From: Schizochytrium sp. TIO01
Taxonomy: Eukaryota; Sar; Bigyra; Thraustochytrida; Thraustochytriidae
DNA: 64,000 nucleotides
NCBI GenBank assembly: GCA_004764695.1
Contig: SMSO01000014.1
Location: forward strand, 5,152,845 to 5,216,844
Reading direction: 5' to 3'
Shown here: positions 33,089-43,893 of the stretch, one piece after another
Layout: each line of letters opens with the position of its first letter
Position numbering within the stretch: position 1 is the stretch's first letter
Translations under genes and position numbers: made by a program
Notes under the pieces: model-generated
The model's input: the letters and a program-made list of their open reading frames with translations, nothing else
Database searches by the model: none
Told to the model about the DNA's origin: nothing

Positions 33089-34871
33089 GCGTCAGCAGCT
33101 AAACTCTTTATGTTGAGAGATATAGCTGACTGGCGCCGCGCCACCTGATCATGCCATGTTTGTCCAAGTTCAAATCTTTTTGAAGAATTGTGGAATTCGC
33201 TCTACGCTTACTCTCTATTCGCCTACTTTGGGAAGTTATGTTTGTCGCGATAGATTGCATGACATTTTAATTCCTTCGAATTGTTGCATAGAGCTGTTAA
33301 GTTACCGAACACAAATCCTCAACATCGATGACGCGGCACGCAAGAAAATCCAATACGTGATTTGTGTGCAGCTGACACTGTGAATTGAGTTGGCTACTTG
33401 GTCTCTGATTTACCTTTTTAACCACCACAAAGCTTGTATACCATGGTAATGTATTTCCCTGCCTTGAAAAGGCAGATGCTATTTCACCTCGGTTCTGGTC
33501 GCAGCCTTTGTTTCTTCAGATCTTTCCTGTCGAGTTGCATTGGTGCACTTATGAGCTTGTTCGTCGAAACGCGCGCAATACGCACCCTAACATGAAATAT
33601 GAAGTGTGAATAGTCCCACACTTCAGCATTAAATCAACATATGGACAAGATTATGAAAGGCTGTAACCCAGAACTGTAGACCCTTTAGTATAAACATCAG
33701 TAATTTTAACACCATACCTTCCCGACCTTGGTCGTTTTTTTCTTTTCTTGTGGGACTTCAAAAGTTAGTTTCACCAGAAACCAAAACTTCTAGGGTACCA
33801 ACATATTGTTTTCTTACTTAACCAAAAAGCCCTAAATTATTTTCATGGTCCTACCAACGAAGAGTTCGCCTCCAGAATTAGCAAGCATGAAAGCAAATTC
33901 CTGTTGGCCAATCTAGCTACTTTTCTCTAAGCCCGCACTGGCTTCTAACCATTCAAGACGAAAGCATTCGAAGAGGGAACCAAACTTTCTTTCCATTTAC
34001 CCTTTATATATTTAGTACCGCAGCATTTTTCTGCATCTGCAGGACTTGTTCATTACATGACAGATAATACATGGTGCTAGCTCTATGCTTGTTAAAAAGG
34101 GGCTGTGAACTTGCTCACTTCTTCCAAACTGCAGAAAGCTAATCCCTGATCCGTAGGAAGATGAACTCAAGATGCTTGAAAAGAATCACGAAGAATGAGA
34201 ACTCTTATAGAGTTAGCGATCTCCCGACCTTGGAAGATGAACTACTTCATACTATAATTGCGAAACTAAGGCACACACTGATTTGTATTAAATCAACTGA
34301 AGAGATGAGATAAACTGATTATTCAACCGCTAATTCACATTTTCCTGTCATATACGTAGCGCATTTTCAATCTTTGAGTCCCTCAAACGTTGCATCATAT
34401 TTCCTGTCTCTTATCCTACTAGCATGGTACTTATTAGAGTATGTCAAGGGCTCAAGCAATGTCTTGTTTTGTCCACATGTCTCTTCAAATAGTGATCTTA
34501 GCGTAGACTTATTGTTCTCGGTTTCTATGCAGGTGAGGGTTGACGTCTAGGTACTAGCTCCTATTCAATAGTTGATAAGGAGTTCCAATTATAGCCCAAT
34601 GACAGCATATGCTCGCTTGAACCAAATGTGGAATCTAAGGTCAGCTCTTGGTGAGATGTGTCCTACGTCATATAAAGCCGCAGCGATGCATGATGCATAA
34701 CATACGTAAGTCGCGCTAATCCAATAATCTCAACAGTTTCTCTTTGATATCTCAATGTAAAACTATCTAAATATTTAATAATCGGAGTTGGAAGCTTACA
34801 AGAAGTAATACAATATACTTTTGCTCTTCATCGATAAGATTAGCACTGTTCATGAACACAGAGTAGAACAA
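33089..34871. other. SelK 3' region and convergent intergenic DNA, with hairpins
   Basis: AT-rich, no tandem arrays and no gene. Structures seen: GTCAGC/GCTGAC pair at 33091-33096 and 33125-33130 enclosing a CTCT/AGAG inner pair; an 8-bp perfect inverted repeat at 33310-33317 and 33359-33366; a short GC hairpin (CTGCCTT/AAGGCAG) near 33459-33475; and an 8-bp hairpin GAAGTGTG/CACACTTC at 33601-33608 and 33617-33624. Any SECIS element of SelK should lie here. Confidence 0.5.
33310..33366 (+). promoter_or_regulatory. weak SECIS candidate in SelK 3' region
   Basis: CACAAATC pairs perfectly with GATTTGTG. Inside lies ATGA (33328-33331), ten bases, AA (33342-33343), then TGA at 33358-33360, the spacing of a SECIS quartet and apical A pair. 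However, helix II between them pairs poorly, and the 3' GA would be used in the outer stem. Best candidate by spacing only. Confidence 0.2.
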
Positions 34872-35603
34872 CTATGAATTGACAAGGTTGTGCAAAATAT
34901 CTTGAACGGCATCTTGCAAATCATTGCAGAGACGCTTTAAGTGAGAACCTCGATGGTTAAGCGAGCTGCTGACCTGTTTGGTGAGTTCTCCTGCTAAGTT
35001 TGACTTCATCTTTGCTTCAAGCTCTAGGACCTCACGACTACTCTCATCCTCTGTAATGTGTGATATTCGCCAAAGGTTGTCTGACTCTTTCATAAGTATG
35101 CGGGAAGCATTGCGGCCAGCGCTTCGTAGAACTTCTAGAGCATCTTGAAGACGTACTTCGAGATCACGATCCTTTTCTTGGCGAATACTAAGCGCTTGCA
35201 TGTAAGCTCCGACAAGAACAGCCTCAGCGTCGGAGTGGTGCACGAAATTGTCTTCGAAACTAGCCTTTTGTTGCTCGCAATGATCATGTGCACGATGAGC
35301 TGCAATACAGCTTGCACGACGATGCGTAATGCCGCCGTGGCATTGCAAATTCCACCCGCGATCTAAACGTCCCGCTTTACATCCTTGATATATTTCTTTC
35401 AGCTCCTTCGGCAGCCCCTTCGTTTGTCCAGCTCGTCTTTGAGCTGACCTCCGATGCCCATTTGATTTCTTTTTCGTTTTCGACAACTTTTGATTCTTCT
35501 GATCTCTTTTATCTTGACCAAGTGCCACGCCTCCGTACATACGCAAAAGCTCTATATCCAATTCTACATCCTCTACCACGTCCTCAGCATCAGCCTTGCT
35601 CAT
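34872..35603 (-). CDS. unrecognised protein, 243 residues
   Basis: Minus-strand frame from ATG at 35603 (MSKADAEDVVEDVELD) to TAG at 34872; a GTG six codons upstream is not a likely start. The N-terminus is acidic (about 1-20), then strongly basic (KKKSNGHRRSAQRRAGQTK, about 40-65). A short Cys/His-containing part follows (about 85-115), then a predicted mostly helical C-terminal half with heptad-like Leu/Ala spacing (about 130-243). No family recognised; no signal peptide or membrane segment. The basic patch could be a nuclear signal (inference). The surrounding DNA is AT-rich, while the frame itself is less so, which supports coding. It converges on SelK. Confidence 0.5.
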   Translation of the reverse strand: MSKADAEDVVEDVELDIELLRMYGGVALGQDKRDQKNQKLSKTKKKSNGHRRSAQRRAGQTKGLPKELKEIYQGCKAGRLDRGWNLQCHGGITHRRASCIAAHRAHDHCEQQKASFEDNFVHHSDAEAVLVGAYMQALSIRQEKDRDLEVRLQDALEVLRSAGRNASRILMKESDNLWRISHITEDESSREVLELEAKMKSNLAGELTKQVSSSLNHRGSHLKRLCNDLQDAVQDILHNLVNS

Positions 35604-38283
35604 GATGGCACAAGACCACACCTCTACGATATTTATCTATCAGACCTTGTTTTTGTCTGCTGCATTGCATTCATATGCGACATGACACATGTGGACTCTT
35701 AATAACTCGAGAGCGCCAAATGGTGTCATTGCGTCAGTCTATCTTGTTCTCACAAACCATCTAGCTTGTATTCCCATGATTTAGATCCTCTTACGGTGTG
35801 CACCAAGGGTGTGCACTACATTTTGTTCCGAATTTTTCTACTATCTCTAAAGGTCACTCTGCACTATTTCAAAATTATTCGTCATAGCCACTCAGGCCAA
35901 CCTATTAATTGGTTAAATTTATTCATTCATTGTTTGAGTAAGTAGTGTGAGCAAATTGCTGGGCATTGGGATGCTCTTCGGCAATTATAGATCGTATAAA
36001 TCATGGAAGAAGATGACCTCGCCAACGTTTCAATCTCATTGGCGGGACATCCGAAAACTGATTCTGCATATTTTAAAATGCCATAAGCAGTTCTGAATAC
36101 AACTTTAAATGAACAATTAGCGAGATTTTGATACAAAGACTTAATTGAATAGGTGAAATAAAAGAAGAGAGAAAGAAACCAAGAACCGTCCACAGTTATT
36201 GGTAGATTTTATCAAACACAATAGCAATTTGGTAGAGTAAACATTGCTAACCTGCTAATCAAATTATGTTCAAATATGGCAGGCCATGAGTTCTGTTATG
36301 GCAATAAAGCTTTATATTGATTGAAGAGAGTCCATCATCAGAACGTACAATTGAATAAGGTAGGCAAAGATTTTCTGGCTGAAACCTTTGTTGAAAGTAC
36401 CAAATAAATGACTGATTGCCATGCAGAGCAGTGAAAACGTACTGAATAGTGGTTACAATGACTAGCTAGCATGTTTCTTGACTTTCAGGTTGAAGATGTG
36501 AAAGCGTTAGGGTGGTTTCGAATGATTTTCAAGAAACTTCAGTTCTCAACTTTCTACTTGCCAATTCATTCTTATCTTTATATCTTTTTCTAAAGTGCTG
36601 AGATTACCAAATATTGAAGTAATTATAGCCAAGTGCCTAATCTATCCTAATCTATCCTAATCTAGCTCTTCTGACCAAACGATGCATCTTCTGCCTGACC
36701 TGATACATTCATTTAGAACCGAAACCCCAATAACATAAATATATGATCCTCTGCCTCTTTCTCCTGAATTTGCCATCCTTGCCAAACTAGCTCTGCACGC
36801 TTCACTGCACAATCTACTCTGCAATACCAACCAAAGGCGAATTTGGGCAAGACACAACCAGATTCCTTCTAGTATAGGTACATGCAATCGAGTGTCTTGC
36901 TCTATACGAGCATCTGGCAAGTATTGATTTTTCTAACAGAGGGAATGAGTCTCGGGAATCAGCATTTAGTATAAGTTTTGAATCGGCTCATCCTTTATGC
37001 AGTGTTAGAGCAGTATTTTGTTTGTTAGATCTATTGTCATGATACGCTCTTCTTGACCTTAATTTTAAAGTGTACTGCTCAAATGAAGATGTCTGCTGAA
37101 AGATGAGTCTGGTCAGCTAGAAATTGACAAGGAAGACGAATGCATGGTTTGGGAAGAGCTTAAGGACATGCGTCTTTTTAGCAACCATATTATAATTAAT
37201 AGACTAAGATAGACTTAATCTGATTCAGACTCTATTGAGAAAGTTGGGTTGACTTGTCTCTCTAACCATGAGATCAGATTTTACCGTACTTGTTCTATTG
37301 ATGGGTTATCTTTAGTTTCCGTTCTCGCCTATGTTAGGTTCATAACCACACATTTGTTTATCTAATTTCAGTCCTATATACAGCTTCTAAGTCTTCGAGT
37401 ACTTACAAGAGCTCTAAAAATGACTTGGCCGCATATTATTCCGATTGGAGATTTCAGCCATACTAAGAAATAGAGCATATGGCAAGGCTAAGAATAATCG
37501 CGATTAGTATTGTTTCTTTTCAAATTGAAGAAGTAATTTGATGTTCGAAGTCGCTTTCGGATGTACTGATGGAAATGTAAGATAATATTGATGTTGAAAG
37601 TCACTTTCTGATGCACACTCGTGTGTCTCACGAAATTTGTAGGTTGTGATCTGTAGCTTCCATGTCAACAATGCTAGGCACTGAGAAACTGATTATGCAA
37701 AGAGACATGTTAAGCCCCCATTTAAGTGTTTCCAGGGATGTTTACTGCTAATTAATATAAATTTATTGGAAGAGTTTAAAATTCATTTTTTGGTAGGCAC
37801 AACCTAAAAGCTGAAATTTTCATGTACAACGAGAGTACAAATCCCAGTGATGATAAACGGCTGGCCGTACTCATATTCTCTGTCTCCCGCACCAGCGTTT
37901 AACTGTAATTATATTAGTGTCTCGGAATGACTCTGCTTTTAAAGAGCTTCTAGCTAAATATTCCTGCGGCTACCAGAATATTTGTCGATTGAGTTATTTG
38001 AGGTAAAAGGATCAGTGTGGAAGGGTGGACACAGTTCATGCAAACAGAAATGACTCGTCAGGGAAGGTGTTATAGAATAAAAGACGAGCGCTGTAGATAG
38101 TTTCAAGTGATTTCAATTTATTCTTCAGTCTTAGAAATTCTATAGTTATGGAAGTTTAGAGATCAAGCAGCAATGCGGCTCAATTCTAGATTTGTTAGGA
38201 AGTGAAGTTTGCCTGATGATGGATGTCTCTGCTACTTTTCAACCTCTAGATGACGAAGCAAACCTGAGGCAGGATCAGGGTCA
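35604..38283. other. AT-rich quiet intergenic DNA
   Basis: About 2.7 kb of AT-rich unique sequence with no microsatellite longer than a few units (only CTAATCTATC twice to three times near 36637-36664), no coding frame above 90 codons, and no recognisable RNA or transposon. It contrasts sharply with the GC-richer repeat-laden DNA that begins near 38.3 kb. Confidence 0.45.
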
Positions 38284-39159
38284 TTGTTCCAATCCGACTC
38301 GGTTTGCTCTGCTCCAGGTGTTTGTCTGAAAGGTCCTCCGCCCAATTTACATTTTCTAGGATGCGCCATTCACCACTCAGTCGAAGCTAACCGCATAAAG
38401 ACAAAGCTACCAAGACAGACTTTCCCAACACTTGGTTTTCGCCCAAGAGCGGGCGTAGTAGTAGCGAGAGCCACACCTGGTCTTCTGAGACGGGCAGGGG
38501 TGCAAACACGATGATCTCGCAGTCCTGCTTCCTTAGCGTCTGAATCTCGAAGAAGCTCTTGAAATCGCAAGCCTTCTTCCCCACTTTGCAACGGTAAACT
38601 TCGCCTCTTGCTGCAATCACGGACTTTGTGGGCACCCGCACGTGCGCAACGCAATCTGCTGTCTCCTTCCCCTTAACCGTCCCTAGCTGTCAAGGTAGCA
38701 GTCGCTCTTGGAACTTGGTTAAATGCCGGATAGAAGAAGATAAAGAGAGGAAATTCCGTCGAGTCGATGTTGGTGCTTGGTAGGGGTCATATAGGCTGCG
38801 GTAGTCCCCGAGTGCGTTCCAGCTCCAGGAAAAAGAGCGATGGGTACCACAAACGGGGCGCCATCTTGGACGTATCGTGCTTTATTTCCTGAAACAACTC
38901 GACGATTGACCTTTCGCTTCTTCATCCGCCAAGCGATTCGCCAGGCGCCCAGTCGATCAGTTCCAGGGCAGTGCCAGGAGCGCAGGCGGCGCGTCTCCAG
39001 TCGCACGGTGGGCGCAGGGAGACCAAGCAGACAGACCTCGCCGGTTCGGCGCCAGCTAAGTCGAGAGGCAGAAGAGGCAGAAGAGGCAAGGCAAGGCAAA
39101 GAAAGCAAAGAAGCAAGAGCGCTTGGACGGGGGCGGGACCCCGTGTCTGGTATTGGCCG
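38284..39159. other. intergenic, GC-richer, no gene seen
   Basis: GC-richer unique sequence. Open frames of 130-170 codons on both strands run into the downstream CCCT and CT arrays and have no features of real proteins. Confidence 0.4.
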
Positions 39160-39207
39160 CGCCCCTCCCTCCCTCCCTCCCTCCCTCCCTCCCTCCCTCC
39201 CTCCCTC
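39160..39207. repeat. (CCCT)n microsatellite
   Basis: About eleven perfect CCCT units. Confidence 0.95.
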
Positions 39208-39263
39208 CTCGTCTCCGCCAATTCTTTCGCCTTTCTTCGCACTTTACTTTTTCCCGTCTTGAG

Positions 39264-39267
<4 letters not shown>

Positions 39268-39326
<59 letters not shown>
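39268..39326. repeat. (CT)n dinucleotide microsatellite
   Basis: About 29 perfect CT units followed by three GTCT units. The only long dinucleotide array in the window. Confidence 0.96.
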
Positions 39327-39330
<4 letters not shown>

Positions 39331-39465
39331 GTCTGTCCATCAAGTGTTTTCGTGGGAATTAATTCATGGTTGCTGCGGGTCCTTCTTTCCTTCCTTCTTC
39401 CACGACCCAAGAAAGAATGAATCTCTCTCACTTAATCCTCAGAGGATCCCATATGAAGGAACGAA

Positions 39466-39468
39466 CAC

Positions 39469-39501
<33 letters not shown>

Positions 39502-39611
39502 TTGAAATCAAATGGATGAATGAATGAATGAATGAATGAATGAATCAATCAGTCAATCAACTTGAAACCAAATGAATGAATGAATGAATGAATGAATGAA
39601 TGAATGAATGA
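39466..39611. repeat. composite (AATC)n-(AATG)n repeat in two higher-order copies
   Basis: An AATC array, then TTTGAAATCAAATG, then an AATG array; directly after, a shorter AATC array, then CTTGAAACCAAATG, then another AATG array. The unit of about 70 bp, made of two tetramer arrays and a conserved linker, has been duplicated. Confidence 0.9.
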
Positions 39612-40515
39612 GTGAGTGGAAGCGATCTCAGCAGCTCCAACCCATTGCGTGACCAGCCGATCCGTCAGCGCTTTCGCCACGGTCTTGTCTGCTTCTTCCC
39701 TTCCATTCGGTCCCGCTCGCTCACCCATTCAGACAGAGCGCTGCGCTTCACCGCAGAGGTTCTCGTGGCGCTCGCTCAGAAGAGAAGGCGCCCTGGCGGC
39801 GATGGCGGCGATGGATGCCGAAGATACACGCGGACAATCAATCAGTTAATTGCCAGGCAATCGACTGCATGAATGCATGAACGCATGAACGCATGAACGC
39901 ATGAATGCATGAGACATACATACATACATATCATTGGATCAATCAATCCGCGGTGCTCCTGAGCGAGCTCGTTCTCCTGAGAACGGCGCCGCTCGCCGCA
40001 ACTCTGAGCGGGCTCTGGCGAATGCTCTGTGCTGTGCTGCGCTGTAATGCTCCGAGTCGACGGCCGCGGCGGAGGAAGCGCCTCTCGGTTGGTTGGCCTT
40101 GAAAGCGGCGGTCTCCAGGCCAACTTGTTGACGTTGACGTGCGTGGCCGAGCTCATCGAGTCGATCATGGGCATCTAGTAGCTATCCATGCACGTATCCA
40201 CCACCAGTTTAGCATCCATCCATCCATCCTGCATCCATGCGTCCATCGATCGACTGCTGACTGACTGACTGAGTGCATCGCTGCAGACAGAAGAAGTCCG
40301 TTTCTGCGAGGCAGTTCGTTCGTTCGCTCTGCGCAGCAAGGAGTCTGCGGCAGACTCCACCGGTCTCGAGCAGCAGCAACTCGTGCTCATCGACTCTGTG
40401 GCAGAGGAGTGGAACCGGGTCTTTCGAGGGCGGAGCGCGATCGTACCGAGTCGAACGAAGCCTTCTCTCGCGGGCCAGGAGGAGAACCAGGTCGCCTGCT
40501 GGTCTGTGGCAGATC
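39612..40515. other. intergenic with short ATGC/ATCC repeats
   Basis: GC-rich unique DNA with ATGA/ACGC-like units (39868-39912), CATA units (39916-39928), TCCA units (about 40212-40240) and GACT units (40253-40272). No gene recognised. Confidence 0.4.
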
Positions 40516-40790
40516 TGCATTGCATTGCATTGCATTGCATTGGATTGCATTGGATTGCATTTCATTGCATTGGATTGCATTGGATTGCATTTCATTGCAT
40601 TGGATTGCATTTCATTGCATTGGATTGCATTGCATTTCATTGGATTGCATTGCATTGGGTTGCATTGCATTTCATTGCATTGCATTGCATTGCATTGGAT
40701 TACATTGCATTTCACTGCGTTCCATTGGATTGCATCGTATTGCGTTGCATTTGATCGCATTGCATCGCATTGCGTTGCATTTGATCATAG
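40516..40790. repeat. degenerate CATTG minisatellite, about 275 bp
   Basis: Pentamer-based array in which TTGCATTGCATT, TTGGATTGCATT and TTTCATTGCATT words alternate, giving visible 10-, 15- and 25-bp higher-order periods; substitutions rise toward the right end (TTGATCGCATTGCATCG). Because five is not a multiple of three, all six frames stay open, producing apparent proteins of up to about 296 residues. These are artefacts. Confidence 0.95.
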
Positions 40791-41097
40791 CGTACGCTAT
40801 GTCGGTAGGAAGAATAGTGCAGTTCTTTGGGGCAGTACGATGCTGCTCACCATCCAAAGGGCCCTTCCTCGGTCGTCTGTCTCTTCGAGAGAGCACAAGA
40901 GCGGAAGCCTCGAGGCGCAAAACACTCGCACCATGGCTTGTGCTCCTTTGCCTCAAGTTCTGCGCCACCGTCTCGAGATCGCCCTTCGTTCGCTTGCGCG
41001 CCAAGTTCTCGATCTCCTCGTATCGCCTTGGCGCCTTTCCCCCATTCATTTGGAGATGATGCCCACAATAACGGGAAACAGACAATTAAGAACCATC
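40791..41097. other. intergenic, no gene seen
   Basis: Unique DNA after the minisatellite; frames open here are continuations of repeat-driven frames. Confidence 0.4.
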
Positions 41098-41131
41098 CAC
41101 TCATTCATTCATTCATTCATTCATTCATTCC
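41098..41131. repeat. (ATTC)n microsatellite
   Basis: About eight perfect ATTC units, followed by degenerate CATTAACAA units. Confidence 0.93.
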
Positions 41132-42181
41132 TCAACATTAACACCAACATTAACAACAACTAACCCCTTCCAAAGGGCTACCGGTTTGCGCTAGCGGTGC
41201 CTAGCACGAGGAAAACATTACCCATCGCGGTTATAAGTGTTTATACTTTATTGTTTTGTGGTAGCTACGCTGTAGCAGCTCTTAGCGAAGCCCCGGCCAC
41301 GCGCTTTCCTCCAAATGAAGCTGGTCACTTGTGAGTCCTCGCCCACCCCCGTAAGCTTTACTCAGGGTTACACCTAGTAGGCGAATACACGGGGTCTCGT
41401 AAGCCCGTTGAAAAAGAGCGATTGAAACAAGTGACATCTTAATTGAAGATTTACTTATTTATACTTTATTTTGCTTTATTTTCTAATTATGATTTTAGCT
41501 AATGAAAAACGTTTCAAATAAATGTAAGATGGAGGAACGAAAACTGAGTTCGAGCGGAATCGAGTGCGTCTCAATCAATCAATCAATCAATCAAGGCAAA
41601 GAAGGGTCCCTCCCTTCACTGGGATGAATCTTTAGTGACCGGCGGAGTCCCTTTCGGGGAGACCGGGCGACCACATGCATCGTCTGCGGCAGAGGTCCCA
41701 TCTACGATGATGTGCTGAGCTAGGCCTCCAGGATAATAAATAACCAGGAAGCCACCACCTCCATCAAGCACGAAGAATTCACTTTCTTTTTCTCTTTCTT
41801 TCTTTCTTTCTTTCTTTTCTTTCTCTTTTTCTTTCTTTCTTTTCTCTTCTTCTCTTACCGAGCAGAAATGCGCCACTTTCATGGCTCACAAACCTCGTGC
41901 TGAGATGCCTGCCTGACGCTGATCGATTGGAAGCCACGGGCCGCGGCGAAGGCGTCGATGCGGGCTTTGGCGTCAACGCGGCAGAACTGTCCTTCTACGC
42001 AGAAGCTCTGAAGTTCTCGGGCAAGAAATGCATGCTTGCATGCATGCAACAAATGGGCAGGCGGGCATCACGACTAGTGCGGGACTAAGAGAAAGTCTAG
42101 TCGTGATAAAGGGAAATTACGACGGCTGGTCGAATTCAAGTGCCTTACAGCGCCGTGAAGACAAACCAACAACACGCGACT
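41132..42181. other. intergenic with pyrimidine tract
   Basis: AATC units at about 41572-41594 and a CTTT-rich pyrimidine tract at about 41780-41856. A palindromic GCATGCATGCATGC element lies near 42036-42049. No gene seen. Confidence 0.45.
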
Positions 42182-42282
42182 AAGCAAGCGATTAGGCAAG
42201 CAAGCGATTAGGCAAGCAAGAGACTAGGCAAGCAAGCAAGCAAGCAAGCAAGAGATTAGGCAGGCAAGCAAGCAAGCAAACA
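42182..42282. repeat. (AAGC)n with interspersed GATTAGGC, about 100 bp
   Basis: AAGCAAGC blocks separated by GATTAGGC or GACTAGGC words, repeated five times; a minisatellite of roughly 16-20 bp units built on a tetramer. It lies 125 bases before the start of the VTT gene, thus inside its presumed promoter or 5' UTR. Confidence 0.88.
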
Positions 42283-42405
42283 ATAAACCCAGACGCTCTG
42301 GCTACTCTGGCCTGGAACGGGATCTCAACCGAACGACGAGCATCCGGTCAAGCCATCTATCTCCCAGAGGGCCGACCTTGCGCGCAAAATTGCAACGCAG
42401 CCGCT

Positions 42406-43893
42406 ATGGCGGGGACCCCGAGCCCGCTGTTGGCAGCTCTAGACGCTACTGGGTCGGAAGAGCGCAAAGGTGGTCTTCGCAATGCGTGCAAAAATGATGG
42501 AAACAGAACCCGGAGGCAAAAGTTAGCGGCCACCGGCCCGCAGGAGGAGCTCATGCAGCCGTACAGGCCGAACCAGGCCGGCCTGCAGCAGCACCACTTG
42601 CATCACAGACATCACCATCCGCATGAGAACACTGATGACATGCCAGAATCGAGATGGGACACCAAAATAAGCTCTCCAGCAACATTCGCATCTCTACCAG
42701 CGAGCTGCACGCAACACAAGGTGGCACACAGTAGTAGCGGGCATATTGGCAACAGCATTAGCAAAAACATTAAAAGCAACAGCAGAAGAGGCGTAGGGTG
42801 GAACCTGCGCGAGGGATACTCCGACGAGGAGTACTCTGAGGAAGATGACACCCGCATCACGCATTACCGCTTAAGTGACGATGATGGTGATGATGATGGC
42901 GATGATGATGATGAAACAGCAGATAAGGCGACCTGGGGATCAAGCTCGTCTGTGTCGTTATCGTCAGGTTCGTCAACGACGTCCTCATCGTCACCATTAA
43001 GCTCACCGCAGAATAAATATGTCAAAAGGTCGTCGCGGCGCACATCTTTTCTTCACACATTTAAGCAAGTTGTAGCGGCCGTGGTACCTCTGGTCATTTT
43101 TGTTGTGGGTCCAGTGGTTATCTTGCAGCCTATGCTCACACCAATTTTGCAAGCTCTTGCTCAAGAGTTCTCACTTGGCGTGAGTGTCTGGGCCAACTCC
43201 CGTTTCGTCCTTTTGATGTCAATTATTTCGATGGTGCCTGGCTTTCCTGTTCTTGCAATTATCGCTACATTGGGGTCTATGCTTCCCTTTGGAGACGCTC
43301 TGTTGGTAGGCACCTGTACGCGTCACCTCTCAGCATGTCTCAGTTTCTTCGTCGGCCGCCGCTTCTTGCGCTCCCGGAAAGATAATTTTGTACGCAAATG
43401 GTCACATTTAAGCACTATACAGCGTATGGCAGAGGTCCAGCCTTGGCGCATCACTTTTTTGTCCCGTTTCATTATGTTGCCCGAACAGTTGAAAAACTAT
43501 TCCCTCGGAGCGCTCTCCGTTAAATTTTGTACTTTCTTTTGGATGGCTCTGCTTGGGGATCTTCAAGGTACTGTCTTCGCTGTCTTGGTGGGCTCCTTGT
43601 CGAGCGCAAGCAACCTTGTCGCCGAAGCAGATACTAATCCGGCCATGTCAGAGGAAAGCGCGCAGCTTTTTCGCAACTCACTATCTATGGTCGGTATGTT
43701 TACTTCCTTGGCAATGATGGTTATCGCCACACTCCAGGTCAAACGTATCCACTCACAGTGCAACAAAACCAAGTGTGGAGCGGGTTACTACGCCTCATAC
43801 GAACGCCGCCGCGCCCAGAGTGACCATGACTCTACTCTTCCGCTGCAACCTTATCGTCTTCGCAGACACTCTCTGCTTGAATCCCTCGTATAA
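42406..43893 (+). CDS. VTT/DedA-family membrane protein (TVP38/TMEM64-like)
   Basis: Single exon, 495 residues. Residues 1-215 are low complexity: His-rich (LHHRHHHPH near 65), acidic (DDDGDDDGDDDDE near 160) and Ser-rich, so likely disordered and cytosolic. The membrane core (about 218-450) begins FKQVVAAVVPLVIFVVG, continues VPGFPVLAIIATLGSMLPFG, and carries the family signature LSRFIMLPEQLKNYSLGALS (about 350-370) followed by FFWMALLGDLQGTVFAVLVG. The pattern R-F-x-x-x-P-x-x-x-x-N-Y-x-x-G is characteristic of the VTT (SNARE-associated Golgi) domain. Family members (VMP1, TMEM41B, TMEM64, Tvp38) act in ER, Golgi or endosomal membranes, some as lipid scramblases. A last helix lies at about 427-445 (VGMFTSLAMMVIATLQV). 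The start could be a downstream Met, as the N-terminus is not conserved. Confidence 0.72.
   Translation: MAGTPSPLLAALDATGSEERKGGLRNACKNDGNRTRRQKLAATGPQEELMQPYRPNQAGLQQHHLHHRHHHPHENTDDMPESRWDTKISSPATFASLPASCTQHKVAHSSSGHIGNSISKNIKSNSRRGVGWNLREGYSDEEYSEEDDTRITHYRLSDDDGDDDGDDDDETADKATWGSSSSVSLSSGSSTTSSSSPLSSPQNKYVKRSSRRTSFLHTFKQVVAAVVPLVIFVVGPVVILQPMLTPILQALAQEFSLGVSVWANSRFVLLMSIISMVPGFPVLAIIATLGSMLPFGDALLVGTCTRHLSACLSFFVGRRFLRSRKDNFVRKWSHLSTIQRMAEVQPWRITFLSRFIMLPEQLKNYSLGALSVKFCTFFWMALLGDLQGTVFAVLVGSLSSASNLVAEADTNPAMSEESAQLFRNSLSMVGMFTSLAMMVIATLQVKRIHSQCNKTKCGAGYYASYERRRAQSDHDSTLPLQPYRLRRHSLLESLV

Noticed and set aside
33601..33624. Perfect 8-bp hairpin GAAGTGTG/CACACTTC as the SECIS element
   Set aside because: Lacks the TGA/GA non-Watson-Crick quartet and correct spacing to an apical AA; more likely a chance or 3'-end hairpin.
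38840..39431. Open frames of 140-169 codons on both strands
   Set aside because: Extended by the CCCT and CT arrays (Pro/Ser or Arg/Glu repeats); no unique protein-like part.
40273..41163. Long open frames (up to 296 codons) on both strands
   Set aside because: They follow the degenerate CATTG array; a 5-bp period without stops opens all frames. The Leu-His-Cys-Ile repeats are artefacts.
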